Source of the DNA: Candidatus Poribacteria bacterium
GTDB lineage: Bacteria > Poribacteria > WGA-4E > WGA-3G
Assembly (NCBI GenBank): GCA_022822275.1
Contig: JAJEBZ010000157.1
Coordinates: forward strand, 1-49,666
Reading direction: 5' to 3'
DNA: 49,666 nucleotides
This document shows, piece by piece, positions 1-8,394 of this stretch. Made by a program: the position numbers and the translations under genes. Every line of letters starts with the position of its first letter. Within the stretch, counting starts at the first letter, position 1. Below the pieces are notes generated by a model. That model ran no database searches and was not told where the DNA came from. It saw only the letters and a list, made by a program, of their open reading frames with translations.

Positions 1-49
1 GGGAATGCGTAAGTCCTGTTGGTATTATATTGGTTTTGTGTGTTGTATT

Positions 50-3000
50 TTATGCATTATTTTCAAGAGGCCATCCACCGTGTTCAGCGATAGTATTGTC
101 AATATTTTTCATAATATCAACAGTTTTATCCAATGCCCCGCAGATATTTCGATAGTGTTGAATTTCATCAAACGTCAAAGTTCTCGATTTCCGGTCATCA
201 AGCCATTTTTTTGTGGGTTGGTGCCCACCTACGCGAAACTCCCAAACTTCCCGCGGTACTGGAGAGAAATATTGATCCGAATTAATCCAAACACGTTGGT
301 TTTCCTCTGTCCAACGAACTTCTTCAATTTGTGAATTGCCAGCTTCTGGAAAATCAGGTTGGTTTGTATCTTGACTTTGAAGGAGGTGCAATTCTGCTAA
401 TTGTTCACCGAACAGTACTAATTTTTGGAATAGCGCGCGATTGGTTGTCAACGGAATATGTGGGAAATCAATTTTGAGTTGATCTGCATACCGCTGCCGG
501 TACCCTGGTGCGTGCAAAATTGCGTAGATGTATTGGAAGATATCCTCCGGTCCGATAGTCGTGTTGCAGTTTCCCTTTCCATCATGAATGAAACGCAGTT
601 CAGTGGTGTGTTCATTTTCATAGTTAAGATGTCTGCAAACTTCTTCCTGAAATTGTGGTGATATGTTAGGAGATCTTTGTCCTCCCTGCTCTACATAGCA
701 GTAAAGTGGAAAAACACGGTTTCCTCCGCGCCGAAAAATATTCAAATCAACTATTATTTTTGAGATAGAGATGAGATTCCATGTAGTATCCTCTACGGCT
801 TGTCCAGCTCTGCCGACACACATTGCTATATTCTCACCTGCAAGGAGATGGTTCATCACTTCCCTCCTTGGCCTAGCAACTATGTCATCATGATAAAAAA
901 TGAATCGTTCATCATAAAGACGATATAAAATTGGCTCAATATGCCTATAGATGTCTTGTTCTGCCCGGAGTGTGTCCCGTGCTCTGCTAATATTCCATTC
1001 GGCAATCATATTTATAGGGAGTAGGTTGCATAGCGTTTCATTGGATTCAGTTGAATTTCGGAAATAGTTTACACGTTCAAGTATCGGTCCCGGTTCAAAA
1101 TCTACCACCATTTTGTCTCGCTTTGTGGATATACCGCTAACCTTCAAGAGAAAAATATCGGTAAGTTTCCAGTGGCGTTCGTATTCTTCAGTTATGCTTT
1201 CACTATGTGGGACAAAGAGATAGTTGGGAGATATTGAGGTCAATTCATTCCATGGGGTTGTGTCAATAGTGTTTGTCTCAAGCCAATTGTATTTGTCTTC
1301 TCGGTCTCCCCATACCTCTGCATGATAAAGTTGTGTTGGTGAAAGTTTTTCGGGGGAATGCTTAACAAAAATGCCGATGGAGACACCTTGCTGGATATTA
1401 AATACGTTTTCATCTGGACCTCCATCGGGTGGCTGTTCATTTGTTCGCTTATTTCCGTGCAGGTCAAGGATATAGATAGCGTCAAAGGTTTTCATGAGGC
1501 TTTGCCGCATACCGCGAAACGTTATATTATTGAGGTAACCGTGATTGGAAATAAAAGCGAGAACTCCGTATCCTGTGTGCGCGATACGCCATTGTGCAAA
1601 TCGGATAAACTTGACATAATCGTCGCTTAACCATCTTTGGGTGTTTTCTCCAAGCGGTTGCCCATCCACCTCGAAATAATTCTCTGTAACGATGCTCCCA
1701 TCAAGTCCTCGTAAGAGTTTTGTAATCCATTCACCTTTGTTTTCTGACTCTCCCAAATAGGGTGGATTTTTGACGATCACCATGACTGGCAGAGCGCGTT
1801 TAACAGTGGCAGCGGATTCGGCTTCTCTGGCAATTTCATCTAAAAAGGTAAATAACCCTTCTTGAGGATCTTTTGATTCAAGCGTATCTGTGAGGTAGAC
1901 ATTTAGCCGTTCTCCATCTTGCAAATTGTATCCAAGTTGTGTAAGTTGATGTGTGAGGGTCAGATGGCACATTGTGTAAGGTGCGACCATGCGTTCAAAC
2001 CCGTAAAGCCGAGGTAAGAGATGATTTGATACATATTCCTCCCAAGCACCTGCCATCCCACTGGTGATAATGGTATGATGTATTTGTTCAATTATCGATC
2101 GGAGAAAAGTTCCGGTACCGGCAGCCGGGTCAAGGATTTGAACCTTCGGTAACTGCGTTCCGTTTACATCAACTGTGCCTGTATGTGCAAGGCCATCAGA
2201 CAGATTGAATTGGTCAGTTAGTACTTTGTCAACGCTTCGCACGATATATGAGACAACTGATTCGGGAGTATAATAGACCCCGCGCTTTTTGCGAATATCG
2301 GGATCGTAGTCACTGAGAAAGTCTTCATAAAAGTGAATAATTGGACCTGCTTGTCTACCTTCCGTTCCAAATTCAGAGATTATACTTTCCATATCAGCGC
2401 GGTCAAGTAGTTCAGCAATAGGATCAATAATCCAATGCAATTGCGTCAATCTTTGGATAGATACCCAAAGGAGTTGTGAGAGAAAAGGGTTCATTTCGTC
2501 AAGTGTTTCTATCGCGTTAGTACGGGTAAACGTCCCGTGGGTATGATGGCACCGTGCAGCGAAAAGACTGTAGGTGATTGTCTGTGCCATCATATCTGCG
2601 AAGTCTGTTTCTGACAGATCAGCGATGAGATGTTCACGAAATGCGGATAACCGATTCGTGAGTTCGTTATTTGATGTGTCCCTTAGGAGGTTGGCAATTG
2701 CCATCTTGAGCAATTGTGCTTTGCCACTGAGCATCCGCGCAAGCTCCGATGCTCTACCGATCCTTATAGGTTCTACACCAAAAAACGCGGTTAAAAAGCG
2801 TGAAACTTCGGAGTCGTCTGTATTTCGGTTTATCAAATGATTTGCGGTATTATCAAGGTCAGAGATTCGGACAGAGAGGCAATAATCACCACTACTATAG
2901 AGGCGAAATTCCAAGTAATCGGTTAAGATGAGGTTGGGAAATGCTCTGCGATACCGTTGAAGTTGTTCTGATGTTTCTTCGGCATTTAAATCTGTCCCAG

Positions 3001-3232
3001 GAGGTTTTGTCTCGATCCATCCTAATGATACTTCTCCACGTCGTACAAGGAAATCGGGGGCATTTCCTGCGACACGTCTGGGTTCGTTAGTAATAGTGTA
3101 ATTATTTGTAGATGAGAAGTTCTGACTCCAGTCACTTAAAAACTCATGGATAATAGGACGATATGAATGCTCAGTTGCATCTCCACTTCGGAGGGTAGCC
3201 TCAATTGCGTTTAGATATTCGGTAATTGTCAT
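50..3232 (-). CDS. Single-chain restriction-modification enzyme, Type ISP/IIG-like (adenine-N6 MTase with nuclease domain)
   Basis: Predicted to cut and methylate DNA with one polypeptide. From the ATG at 3232 it is about 1060 residues. The N-terminus has a PD-(D/E)xK-type nuclease signature (PD near residue 60, ETK at 74-76). A coupler follows, then the RGVYYTP segment (about 317), SAM-binding motif I LDPAAGTGTF (368) and catalytic NPPY (489), which marks an N6-adenine methyltransferase. The C-terminal 350 residues match my memory of the Type ISP target-recognition region (YIYAILHAPGYRQRYA..LKIDFPHIPL). Classical ISP enzymes carry an SF2 helicase between nuclease and MTase; only about 240 residues lie there, so the helicase is absent. 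The start at 3232 has an AGGAT ribosome site. The longer open frame reaches 3427, but its 5' end lies upstream of the predicted -10 at 3354-3359, so the extension is probably untranslated. No separate specificity or helicase gene lies nearby. Confidence 0.88.
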   Translation of the reverse strand: MTITEYLNAIEATLRSGDATEHSYRPIIHEFLSDWSQNFSSTNNYTITNEPRRVAGNAPDFLVRRGEVSLGWIETKPPGTDLNAEETSEQLQRYRRAFPNLILTDYLEFRLYSSGDYCLSVRISDLDNTANHLINRNTDDSEVSRFLTAFFGVEPIRIGRASELARMLSGKAQLLKMAIANLLRDTSNNELTNRLSAFREHLIADLSETDFADMMAQTITYSLFAARCHHTHGTFTRTNAIETLDEMNPFLSQLLWVSIQRLTQLHWIIDPIAELLDRADMESIISEFGTEGRQAGPIIHFYEDFLSDYDPDIRKKRGVYYTPESVVSYIVRSVDKVLTDQFNLSDGLAHTGTVDVNGTQLPKVQILDPAAGTGTFLRSIIEQIHHTIITSGMAGAWEEYVSNHLLPRLYGFERMVAPYTMCHLTLTHQLTQLGYNLQDGERLNVYLTDTLESKDPQEGLFTFLDEIAREAESAATVKRALPVMVIVKNPPYLGESENKGEWITKLLRGLDGSIVTENYFEVDGQPLGENTQRWLSDDYVKFIRFAQWRIAHTGYGVLAFISNHGYLNNITFRGMRQSLMKTFDAIYILDLHGNKRTNEQPPDGGPDENVFNIQQGVSIGIFVKHSPEKLSPTQLYHAEVWGDREDKYNWLETNTIDTTPWNELTSISPNYLFVPHSESITEEYERHWKLTDIFLLKVSGISTKRDKMVVDFEPGPILERVNYFRNSTESNETLCNLLPINMIAEWNISRARDTLRAEQDIYRHIEPILYRLYDERFIFYHDDIVARPRREVMNHLLAGENIAMCVGRAGQAVEDTTWNLISISKIIVDLNIFRRGGNRVFPLYCYVEQGGQRSPNISPQFQEEVCRHLNYENEHTTELRFIHDGKGNCNTTIGPEDIFQYIYAILHAPGYRQRYADQLKIDFPHIPLTTNRALFQKLVLFGEQLAELHLLQSQDTNQPDFPEAGNSQIEEVRWTEENQRVWINSDQYFSPVPREVWEFRVGGHQPTKKWLDDRKSRTLTFDEIQHYRNICGALDKTVDIMKNIDNTIAEHGGWPLENNA

Positions 3233-3353
3233 AGTATCCTTAGCCGTTCGCGTAGATGAGTCGTTTGATGTGTATAACGGGCGGTAATGCTTGCAAACCC
3301 CATGATACCTGCAGGAAACATTATTACTGCTCCTTTTTTTAAAGAATGTTATG

Positions 3354-3421
3354 AGAATATCAGAAAATTGGAAAATAAGCAAATGGAAATATAAGATGAG
3401 GGTGTTTAAAGTTTTTGTACA
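3354..3421 (-). promoter_or_regulatory. Promoter of the R-M gene with upstream conserved box
   Basis: Reading the minus strand: a box close to ACTTTACACACCC (here ACTTTAAACACCC) ends at 3400. After 17 bp comes TTGCTT (3382-3377), after another 17 bp TATTCT (3359-3354). The same arrangement recurs at five other places in this window. It implies a leader of about 115 nt before the ATG at 3232. Inferred from sequence only. Confidence 0.6.
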
Positions 3422-3480
3422 ATACATATTTTTGTTCGTTTTTTACGCTGTTTTTTACGCTGCTTAAAATAGAGTTATAC

Positions 3481-3635
3481 ATTCAATTTTTCGTTAGCTC
3501 AGATTCTCTAAAACATACCACGTGGTATGAAATAACATACCGTGGTATGTTTTGAAAAATGGCTTTTAGCCCAGTCGTAGTAAGGGATGAAAGGTGTTTT
3601 TTTCGAAAACACATATTTTTTTCTGAGTTTTTTAT
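3481..3635. repeat. Dispersed palindromic repeat, copy 1 (CACGTG dyad)
   Basis: About 155 bp alignable along its length with 39856-40007. Contains the perfect 16-bp palindrome CATACCACGTGGTATG (3514-3529), a second dyad CATACC-GT-GGTATG (3536-3549), a shared GGCTTTTAG(C/T)CCAGTCGTAG block, and TTTTTTTCGAAAACACA followed by a T-rich tail. Copy 2 keeps the first palindrome with different bases, which suggests the dyad itself matters. Confidence 0.75.
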
Positions 3636-3794
3636 TTTTTCTTGAGTTTTGTATGATTTTTTGTTGCGTTTTCACAGTTATATTATACACTATTTTAGGG
3701 TGAGGACAATTTTGTTTTTTGTGTTTGTTTATTGGGATTTCCAATATATATCCAATAGGTTTAGGGTAAGGGTGAAGCATACGTGATTTAGAAT

Positions 3795-3985
3795 TGCGGC
3801 GTGTACGGAATCGCGGATTTCGCGGATTACACGGCGTGCGCGGATAAGATACAAGACTGAGATCGTAATGGCAGCGGATAAGTGTTCTCTAAGCAATACA
3901 ATTAGATGCAGAGGTCTTCTCCGCGTCTTCCGCGAAATCCGGGGAATGCCATAAGGAAACCTTCATACCGTTGATTTGGTGATTC
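3795..3985. repeat. CGCGGATT-rich intergenic repeat, copy A
   Basis: A GC-richer island in AT-rich DNA containing repeated CGCGGATT/AATCCGCG-type words in both orientations. Positions 3915-3985 match 26733-26803 at 68 of 71 bases by my count. A related island lies at 39608-39785. It sits between two inverted copies of the ACTTTACACACCC box (3400-3421 and 3998-4018). Confidence 0.75.
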
Positions 3986-3997
3986 TGACAAAAAGAG

Positions 3998-4064
3998 TGA
4001 CAGTTACTTTACACACCCACATGTTAGAATTCACTTGACACAAAAACAATTTGGGTGGTACACT
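3998..4064 (+). promoter_or_regulatory. Promoter of the NIPSNAP/PhyH/sulfatase cassette with upstream conserved box
   Basis: The box ending ACTTTACACACCC occupies 3998-4018, then 16 bp, TTGACA (4035-4040), 18 bp and TACACT (4059-4064). The box-to-minus-10 distance is 40 bp, as at the 26846 and 39605 promoters. Transcription would begin near 4071, giving a leader of about 170 nt before the ATG at 4240. Confidence 0.6.
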
Positions 4065-4239
4065 TATATCTTGATAACAAACAGGAACGGAATAGATGAT
4101 TTATGGCGATATTTTATCGCGAATCAGGCATTGGTCCTTTCTGCCTCCTATATTGTTAATGAGGTATATCATGAACAGATATAAGGTAAAATCTCCGTTC
4201 GATCTTACTATAAAAAAATTGGATTTATAAGGAGAATTT

Positions 4240-4563
4240 ATGGCATTTTTTGAATTACGTCAATATAGAACACAACCCGGGCAACATGAAAACTGGGTGA
4301 AATACATGGAGGAAACGGTGATACCGTTCCAGATATCTAAAGGTATGGTTGTTATTGGTAGTTTCATCGGTGAAGAGGAGGATGACCTTTACGTTTGGAT
4401 ACGACGGTTTGAAAGCGAGGAACAACGTGAAAAACTCTACGCGGCGGTTTACGAAGATGAACGGTGGGTAAACGAAATCTCTGCACGTGTGGGAGAACTC
4501 ATTGATAGATCCAAAATTGTTGTAACACGTCTTGAACCGACTTCGCGCTCACCGCATCAATAA
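4240..4563 (+). CDS. NIPSNAP family protein
   Basis: A 107-residue single-domain protein. The opening FFELRQYRTQPGQHENWVKY is the typical beginning of the NIPSNAP fold, a ferredoxin-like dimeric alpha/beta barrel. The molecular role of bacterial members is mostly unknown; in environmental genomes they are often encoded beside dioxygenases and hydrolases. No signal peptide or membrane segment is seen. The AAGGAG site sits at good spacing before the ATG. The next gene starts 19 bp after the stop, so it is probably first in a three-gene operon with PhyH and sulfatase. Family call is firm, function is not. Confidence 0.85.
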   Translation: MAFFELRQYRTQPGQHENWVKYMEETVIPFQISKGMVVIGSFIGEEEDDLYVWIRRFESEEQREKLYAAVYEDERWVNEISARVGELIDRSKIVVTRLEPTSRSPHQ

Positions 4564-4582
4564 CAGCAATGGAGATGGTTTA

Positions 4583-5329
4583 ATGAACGCTGAAGAAAAA
4601 TATCTGTTTGACCTGTGGGGTTATGTCAACATTGAGGGTGTCTTAAGTGAAAATGAACTTGCGGCATTGAATACCTTGATTGATGCACAAGACTATCCTG
4701 ATCCTGCTGATGATAACATCCATTCGCAACGATTTGGTGGCTTCTTAAAATGGGAAGACGAGGCTTTTCGGAATCTTCTGAATCATCCCCGTATCATGCC
4801 GTGTTTGGCTGAGATCGTCGGTCCAAAATTCCGACTTGACCACGTTTACGGTATCCTGATGAAGGATGGAAACCCAGGCGGCACACTGCATGGTGGTGGC
4901 ACACCTTACGATCCAGCACAGTATTATGTCTTCCGAAATGATCGGATGTATAACGGCTTAACAGTCGTTTCGTGGGCGTTGACAGACATGCTTCCAGGAC
5001 ACGGCGGTTTCTGCTGTATTCCTGGTAGTCATAAGAGTAACTATCCGTGTCCACCGCAGTTCCGTCCCGTAAAAGATAACAAAACCTGTATGGCACCAGT
5101 GCATCAGAAAGCGGGTGATGTGGTCATCTTTACAGAAGCGTTGACGCATGGTACATTGCCGTGGACTGCTTCACATCAACGCCGTTCCATTCTTTTCAAG
5201 TATTCTCCTGGGCATGCTTCATGGGGACGAGAAAGATATGACGAAGCACTCCTTAACCTGATGTCTGAGGAAGATCAGAAGTTGATGCTTGAACCGCCTT
5301 ATGTGTCACACCGTAAACCTGTTGTTTAA
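4583..5329 (+). CDS. Phytanoyl-CoA dioxygenase (PhyH) family Fe(II)/2-oxoglutarate oxygenase
   Basis: A 248-residue cytoplasmic protein of the PhyH family, which hydroxylates small molecules with Fe(II), O2 and 2-oxoglutarate. Visible marks are the LHGGG segment (first metal-binding His region), the GGFCCIPGSHK stretch, the distal His in EALTHGTLPW, and RRSILFKYSPGH, whose Arg would bind 2-oxoglutarate. The ATG at 4583 follows GGAGATGG; an in-frame ATG at 4532 lies inside the previous gene and adds an unrelated 17-residue stub, so I reject it. Substrate cannot be read. Its position between NIPSNAP and a sulfatase suggests catabolism of sulfated or otherwise modified organic matter, as an inference only. 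Confidence 0.88.
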   Translation: MNAEEKYLFDLWGYVNIEGVLSENELAALNTLIDAQDYPDPADDNIHSQRFGGFLKWEDEAFRNLLNHPRIMPCLAEIVGPKFRLDHVYGILMKDGNPGGTLHGGGTPYDPAQYYVFRNDRMYNGLTVVSWALTDMLPGHGGFCCIPGSHKSNYPCPPQFRPVKDNKTCMAPVHQKAGDVVIFTEALTHGTLPWTASHQRRSILFKYSPGHASWGRERYDEALLNLMSEEDQKLMLEPPYVSHRKPVV

Positions 5330-5376
5330 TAGCGAATCCTAACTGTCAATCTCAATTGGAAAACAAAGGAGGAAAT

Positions 5377-6714
5377 ATGTCTTCAAGACCTAATGTTGTA
5401 TTTATGATCGCTGATGACCACCGATGGGATGCCATTGCAGGTATGGGCGATCCAACAGTTGAAACACCAACGATGGATTCCCTCATGGAACGTGGGACAA
5501 CCTACCGAAGAACGCATATAATGGGATCCCTTGTCGGTGCTGTATGTGTTCCGAGTCGTGCAGCAGTTCTTACAGGTGCGAATCTATTCCGTAGTGGTGG
5601 AAACCAGATAAACCCTGATTTGGCAGTTTGGCCACAAGTGATGCGAGAAGCAGGTTATCGGACATTCTTTAGTGGCAAATGGCACAACGATAGAAACACT
5701 TTCTCAAATAGTTTTGACGATGCTGCTAAGATATTCTTCGGGGGCATGGGCAACCAATATAAAGTGCCGGTTTTTGATTTTGATCCGACCGGCAAATATC
5801 CAAAAGAGGATAGATATATTGGCGACAAGTTCTCTTCAACACTGTTTACAGACGCTGCTGTGCAGTTCTTAGAGGGCTATGACCAAACTGATCCGTTTTT
5901 CCTGTATCTCTCCTTTACATCACCGCACGATCCGAGGACACCTCCTGGTGAATATGCTACGATGTATAAACCGGAAGATATACCATTACCAGAGAACTTT
6001 TATCCTCAACACCCATTTGACAACGGGGAGATGCGAATACGAGACGAAAAGTTAGCACCGTTTCCTCGCACTCCTGAAGTTGTTCAGCAACATATTGCCG
6101 ATTACTACGGTATGATTAGCAGTCAAGATTACGAAATGGGAAGGGTGATAGAAACATTAGAAGCAAAAGGGTGTCTGGATAATACAATCGTAATCTATAC
6201 GTCTGATCACGGACTTGCTGTCGGTCAACACGGATTGTTCGGGAAGCAGAATCTATATGAGCATAGTATCCGTGTGCCATCCATCTTTGCAGGACCAGGT
6301 GTCTCTGAAGGTGTTACGGTAGATGAATTGACCTATCTTTACGATGTGTTTCCCACTGTGTGTGACCTAACCGATGTTGACTGTCCTGGGACTGTTGAGG
6401 GTACCAGTTTAGTTCCGTTAATGGAAGGTTGTGTTGATAAGGTGCGTGATTCTGTTTTTGCTGCCTACAAGGACATTCATCGCACCGTCAGTGATGGTCG
6501 TTGGAAACTTATACGCAATTATGTCTCCAAAGAAACTGGACGAGGAACAGATTGTCTCCAACTGTTTGATCTTGAAAATGATCCGTGGGAAATTGCAAAC
6601 CTTTCGGATCTTTCTGAACACAAGGAACGTATTGAAACATTGGCAGCTGAACTAAAAAGATGGCAGAACGAGACCGATGACTTTATGAAAGATGTTCCGG
6701 TATTGTTGGGATAG
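5377..6714 (+). CDS. Type I sulfatase (alkaline-phosphatase superfamily)
   Basis: A 445-residue formylglycine-dependent sulfatase. It starts SSRPNVVFMIADDHRWD with the metal-binding DD at 13-14. It carries the C-x-P-S-R maturation motif (Cys57 in CVPSRAAVLTG), the GKWH segment, and the metal-binding TSDHGLAVGQHGLFGKQNLYEHSIRVP region. Cys-type motifs are oxidised by the aerobic formylglycine-generating enzyme; no such gene is in this window. No signal peptide is visible, so export is uncertain. The start is the ATG at 5377 with AAAGGAGG; an upstream TTG at 5356 would add 7 residues. Last gene of the cassette. Confidence 0.92.
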   Translation: MSSRPNVVFMIADDHRWDAIAGMGDPTVETPTMDSLMERGTTYRRTHIMGSLVGAVCVPSRAAVLTGANLFRSGGNQINPDLAVWPQVMREAGYRTFFSGKWHNDRNTFSNSFDDAAKIFFGGMGNQYKVPVFDFDPTGKYPKEDRYIGDKFSSTLFTDAAVQFLEGYDQTDPFFLYLSFTSPHDPRTPPGEYATMYKPEDIPLPENFYPQHPFDNGEMRIRDEKLAPFPRTPEVVQQHIADYYGMISSQDYEMGRVIETLEAKGCLDNTIVIYTSDHGLAVGQHGLFGKQNLYEHSIRVPSIFAGPGVSEGVTVDELTYLYDVFPTVCDLTDVDCPGTVEGTSLVPLMEGCVDKVRDSVFAAYKDIHRTVSDGRWKLIRNYVSKETGRGTDCLQLFDLENDPWEIANLSDLSEHKERIETLAAELKRWQNETDDFMKDVPVLLG

Positions 6715-6724
6715 TTTGCTTGTT

Positions 6725-6772
6725 TACTTGTCTGCAATAGGATTTGCCTGAGCGTTTTTATTCAGACAAGTA
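6725..6772. repeat. Inverted repeat after the sulfatase gene
   Basis: TACTTGTCTG (6725-6734) pairs with CAGACAAGTA (6763-6772) across a 28-nt loop, just past the sulfatase stop. No T-tract follows, so a terminator role is weak. ACTTGTC appears once more at 6791. Confidence 0.4.
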
Positions 6773-6840
6773 GACAATCATTAAATGCATACTTGTCAAT
6801 CACGAAACATTTTACCAATCCTGTAAACCAACAAATTGCT

Positions 6841-6869
6841 TTGAATTTCTCTGATATTTTTGGTATAAT
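6841..6869 (+). promoter_or_regulatory. Promoter for the small antitoxin-like gene
   Basis: TTGAAT (6841-6846), a 17-bp spacer and TATAAT (6864-6869), about 35 bp ahead of the ATG at 6904. Near-consensus sigma70 type. Confidence 0.6.
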
Positions 6870-6903
6870 ACACACCGAGACTTAAGTATAATGGAGTTGA
6901 CCG

Positions 6904-7137
6904 ATGAACGCTGCATCCCAAACCATATTAGAAGCATTCAATGCACTACCTGATATAGAAAAACATGTCCTTGCCTCTGAAATCATCAAAACAGTAACAC
7001 TTATGGATTACCCGCAGCTAACTGATGATGCCCTCACAGAAATTGCAGACGACCTATTTGTTATGCATGATGAAACGGAGAGGAACGATGCCGTTGAAAA
7101 CGCAATCTGTCAATGGTTAAATCTCGGAACTAAATGA
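6904..7137 (+). CDS. Small acidic protein, antitoxin-like
   Basis: A 77-residue acidic, all-helical-looking protein (MNAASQTILEAFNALPDIEKHVLASEIIKT...ADDLFVMHDETERND). The ALP-x-x-EK-x-x-x-A-x-EI pattern resembles small addiction-module or CHP02574-like antitoxins of cyanobacteria and related environmental bacteria, but I cannot assign a family firmly. No toxin gene (RelE-, PIN- or MazF-like) follows; the next gene is glycerate kinase on the other strand. It has its own strong promoter and looks monocistronic. It could be an orphan antitoxin or an unrelated small protein. Confidence 0.6.
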   Translation: MNAASQTILEAFNALPDIEKHVLASEIIKTVTLMDYPQLTDDALTEIADDLFVMHDETERNDAVENAICQWLNLGTK

Positions 7138-7211
7138 TCAATCTGACGTAGGTTGGGTTTCTGTGCTTTCCATTGACTATCTGTGAATCATAAACCTAAC
7201 CTATTTCAATC

Positions 7212-8351
7212 CTATACTACTCTTCCAATAGCGAGTAATCTTGCAGCTTGTTCAGCAGTGTCTGTGATCAGTCGTTGTGCGTCCTCTACAGCATCATCAA
7301 GGGACATCGGAGCTTGCACAATGGCTAACATTGCATCAATTCCTGCATCATAAACCGCCTCAGCCCCTTCTCCAATTCCACCAGCAATTGCAATAACAGG
7401 GATATTTTCCGCTTTTGCTACCTTTGCTACACCAACAGGCGTTTTTCCGAATGCGGTTTGGTAATCAATTTGTCCCTCACCAGTAATGACAAGAGAGGCA
7501 TCTTTCATTCGCTCTTTGAGATTGACGGTATCTATGACAATATCGACGCCGAGTTTTAATTCAGCATTGAGGAATGCCATGAGACCAGCACCTAAGCCGC
7601 CTGCGGCACCTGCACCTGGAATACTATTATAGGATTGTCCGAAGAAGTTCACTAAAATCTCATCATAGTGACTTAAGTTTTCGTCAAGTGTCTTTATCAT
7701 CTCTGGTGTTGCCCCTTTTTGTGGACCATACACATGGGACGCACCGTTTGGACCGGTCAATGGATTGTTGACATCGCATGCGACAACTGTTTCTGTTTCA
7801 GCAATTGCAGGATGTAGGTTTGTCATATCAATTGATGCTAACTTCCTAAGTCCACCCCCTCCACGTTCAATTAGTTTTCCATCTTCGTTGGTAAATTTCA
7901 CACCAAGTGCTTCCGCCATTCCCGCACCACCATCGTTAGTTGCACTTCCCCCTATGCCGATGATGAGTCGTTTACAACCTGCATCCAATGCTCTACGGAT
8001 GAGTTGTCCGGTACCATAAGTTGTTGTGATTAAGGGATTTCTTTTTTTAGGTGGAACCAGTGTTAGTCCAGAAGCAGATGCCATTTCGATGACAGCGGTT
8101 TGACCATCGGCAAGTATTCCAAATTTGGCATCTATTTCGTTTTCAAGTGGGTCAAGTACTTGAGCAGTCTTGATTGTGCCACCTGTTGCATCAACAAGAG
8201 ATTGTACTGTGCCTTCTCCACCATCAGCCATTGGAATTTTCTCAATGATAGCATCAGGCAATACGCGGTGTAATCCTTGTTCTATGGCATGTGCAGCTTG
8301 TAGTGCTGTTACACTCCCCTTGAATGAATCGGGGGCAACGATGATCTTCAT
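7212..8351 (-). CDS. Glycerate 2-kinase (GlxK/GarK family)
   Basis: A 379-residue cytoplasmic kinase that phosphorylates D-glycerate to 2-phosphoglycerate, feeding glyoxylate- or glycolate-derived carbon into glycolysis. The N-terminus MKIIVAPDSFKGSVTALQAAHAIEQG and the PMADGGEGTVQSLVDATGG and IGIGGSATNDGGAGMAEALG segments are family hallmarks; the length is standard. It ends with ITGEGQIDYQTAFGKTPVGVAKVAK, also characteristic. It lies 43 bp downstream of the WD40 gene on the same strand and may be co-transcribed with it. No obvious ribosome site before the ATG at 8351. Confidence 0.93.
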   Translation of the reverse strand: MKIIVAPDSFKGSVTALQAAHAIEQGLHRVLPDAIIEKIPMADGGEGTVQSLVDATGGTIKTAQVLDPLENEIDAKFGILADGQTAVIEMASASGLTLVPPKKRNPLITTTYGTGQLIRRALDAGCKRLIIGIGGSATNDGGAGMAEALGVKFTNEDGKLIERGGGGLRKLASIDMTNLHPAIAETETVVACDVNNPLTGPNGASHVYGPQKGATPEMIKTLDENLSHYDEILVNFFGQSYNSIPGAGAAGGLGAGLMAFLNAELKLGVDIVIDTVNLKERMKDASLVITGEGQIDYQTAFGKTPVGVAKVAKAENIPVIAIAGGIGEGAEAVYDAGIDAMLAIVQAPMSLDDAVEDAQRLITDTAEQAARLLAIGRVV

Positions 8352-8394
8352 ATCAGGTGGTCTATGGTTATCAAAAATTCCTATTTGTATGAAT

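Larger units (their letters stand above)
3233..4239. other. Gene-free divergent intergenic region, repeat-rich
   Basis: About 1 kb between the divergent R-M and NIPSNAP genes. It holds the two outward promoters, a palindromic dispersed repeat (3481-3635) and a CGCGGATT-rich repeat (about 3795-3985). Short open frames here cross the palindromes, lack ribosome sites and have no recognisable product, so I call no gene. A 6-bp hairpin GCGATA/TATCGC (4106-4120) lies in the NIPSNAP leader. Confidence 0.7.

Noticed and set aside
5-334. Plus-strand open frame at the left edge
   Set aside because: It runs antisense through the end of the R-M gene and has no recognisable domain.
50-3232. PglX (BREX) or Type I HsdM identity for the R-M protein
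   Set aside because: No BREX companion genes or HsdS/HsdR are nearby, and the C-terminal region resembles Type ISP recognition domains.
3233-3427. N-terminal 65-residue extension of the R-M protein
   Set aside because: The predicted promoter (-10 at 3354-3359) lies inside it, its sequence is unlike the family, and the ATG at 3232 has a ribosome site.
3508-3780. 90-codon open frame on the minus strand
   Set aside because: It covers the CACGTG palindromic repeat and AT-rich DNA, gives a low-complexity Lys/Asn/Ile sequence, and matches nothing I recognise.
4532-4582. Upstream ATG for the PhyH gene overlapping the NIPSNAP gene
   Set aside because: The extra residues encode an unrelated stub, and the ATG at 4583 has a GGAG ribosome site at proper spacing.
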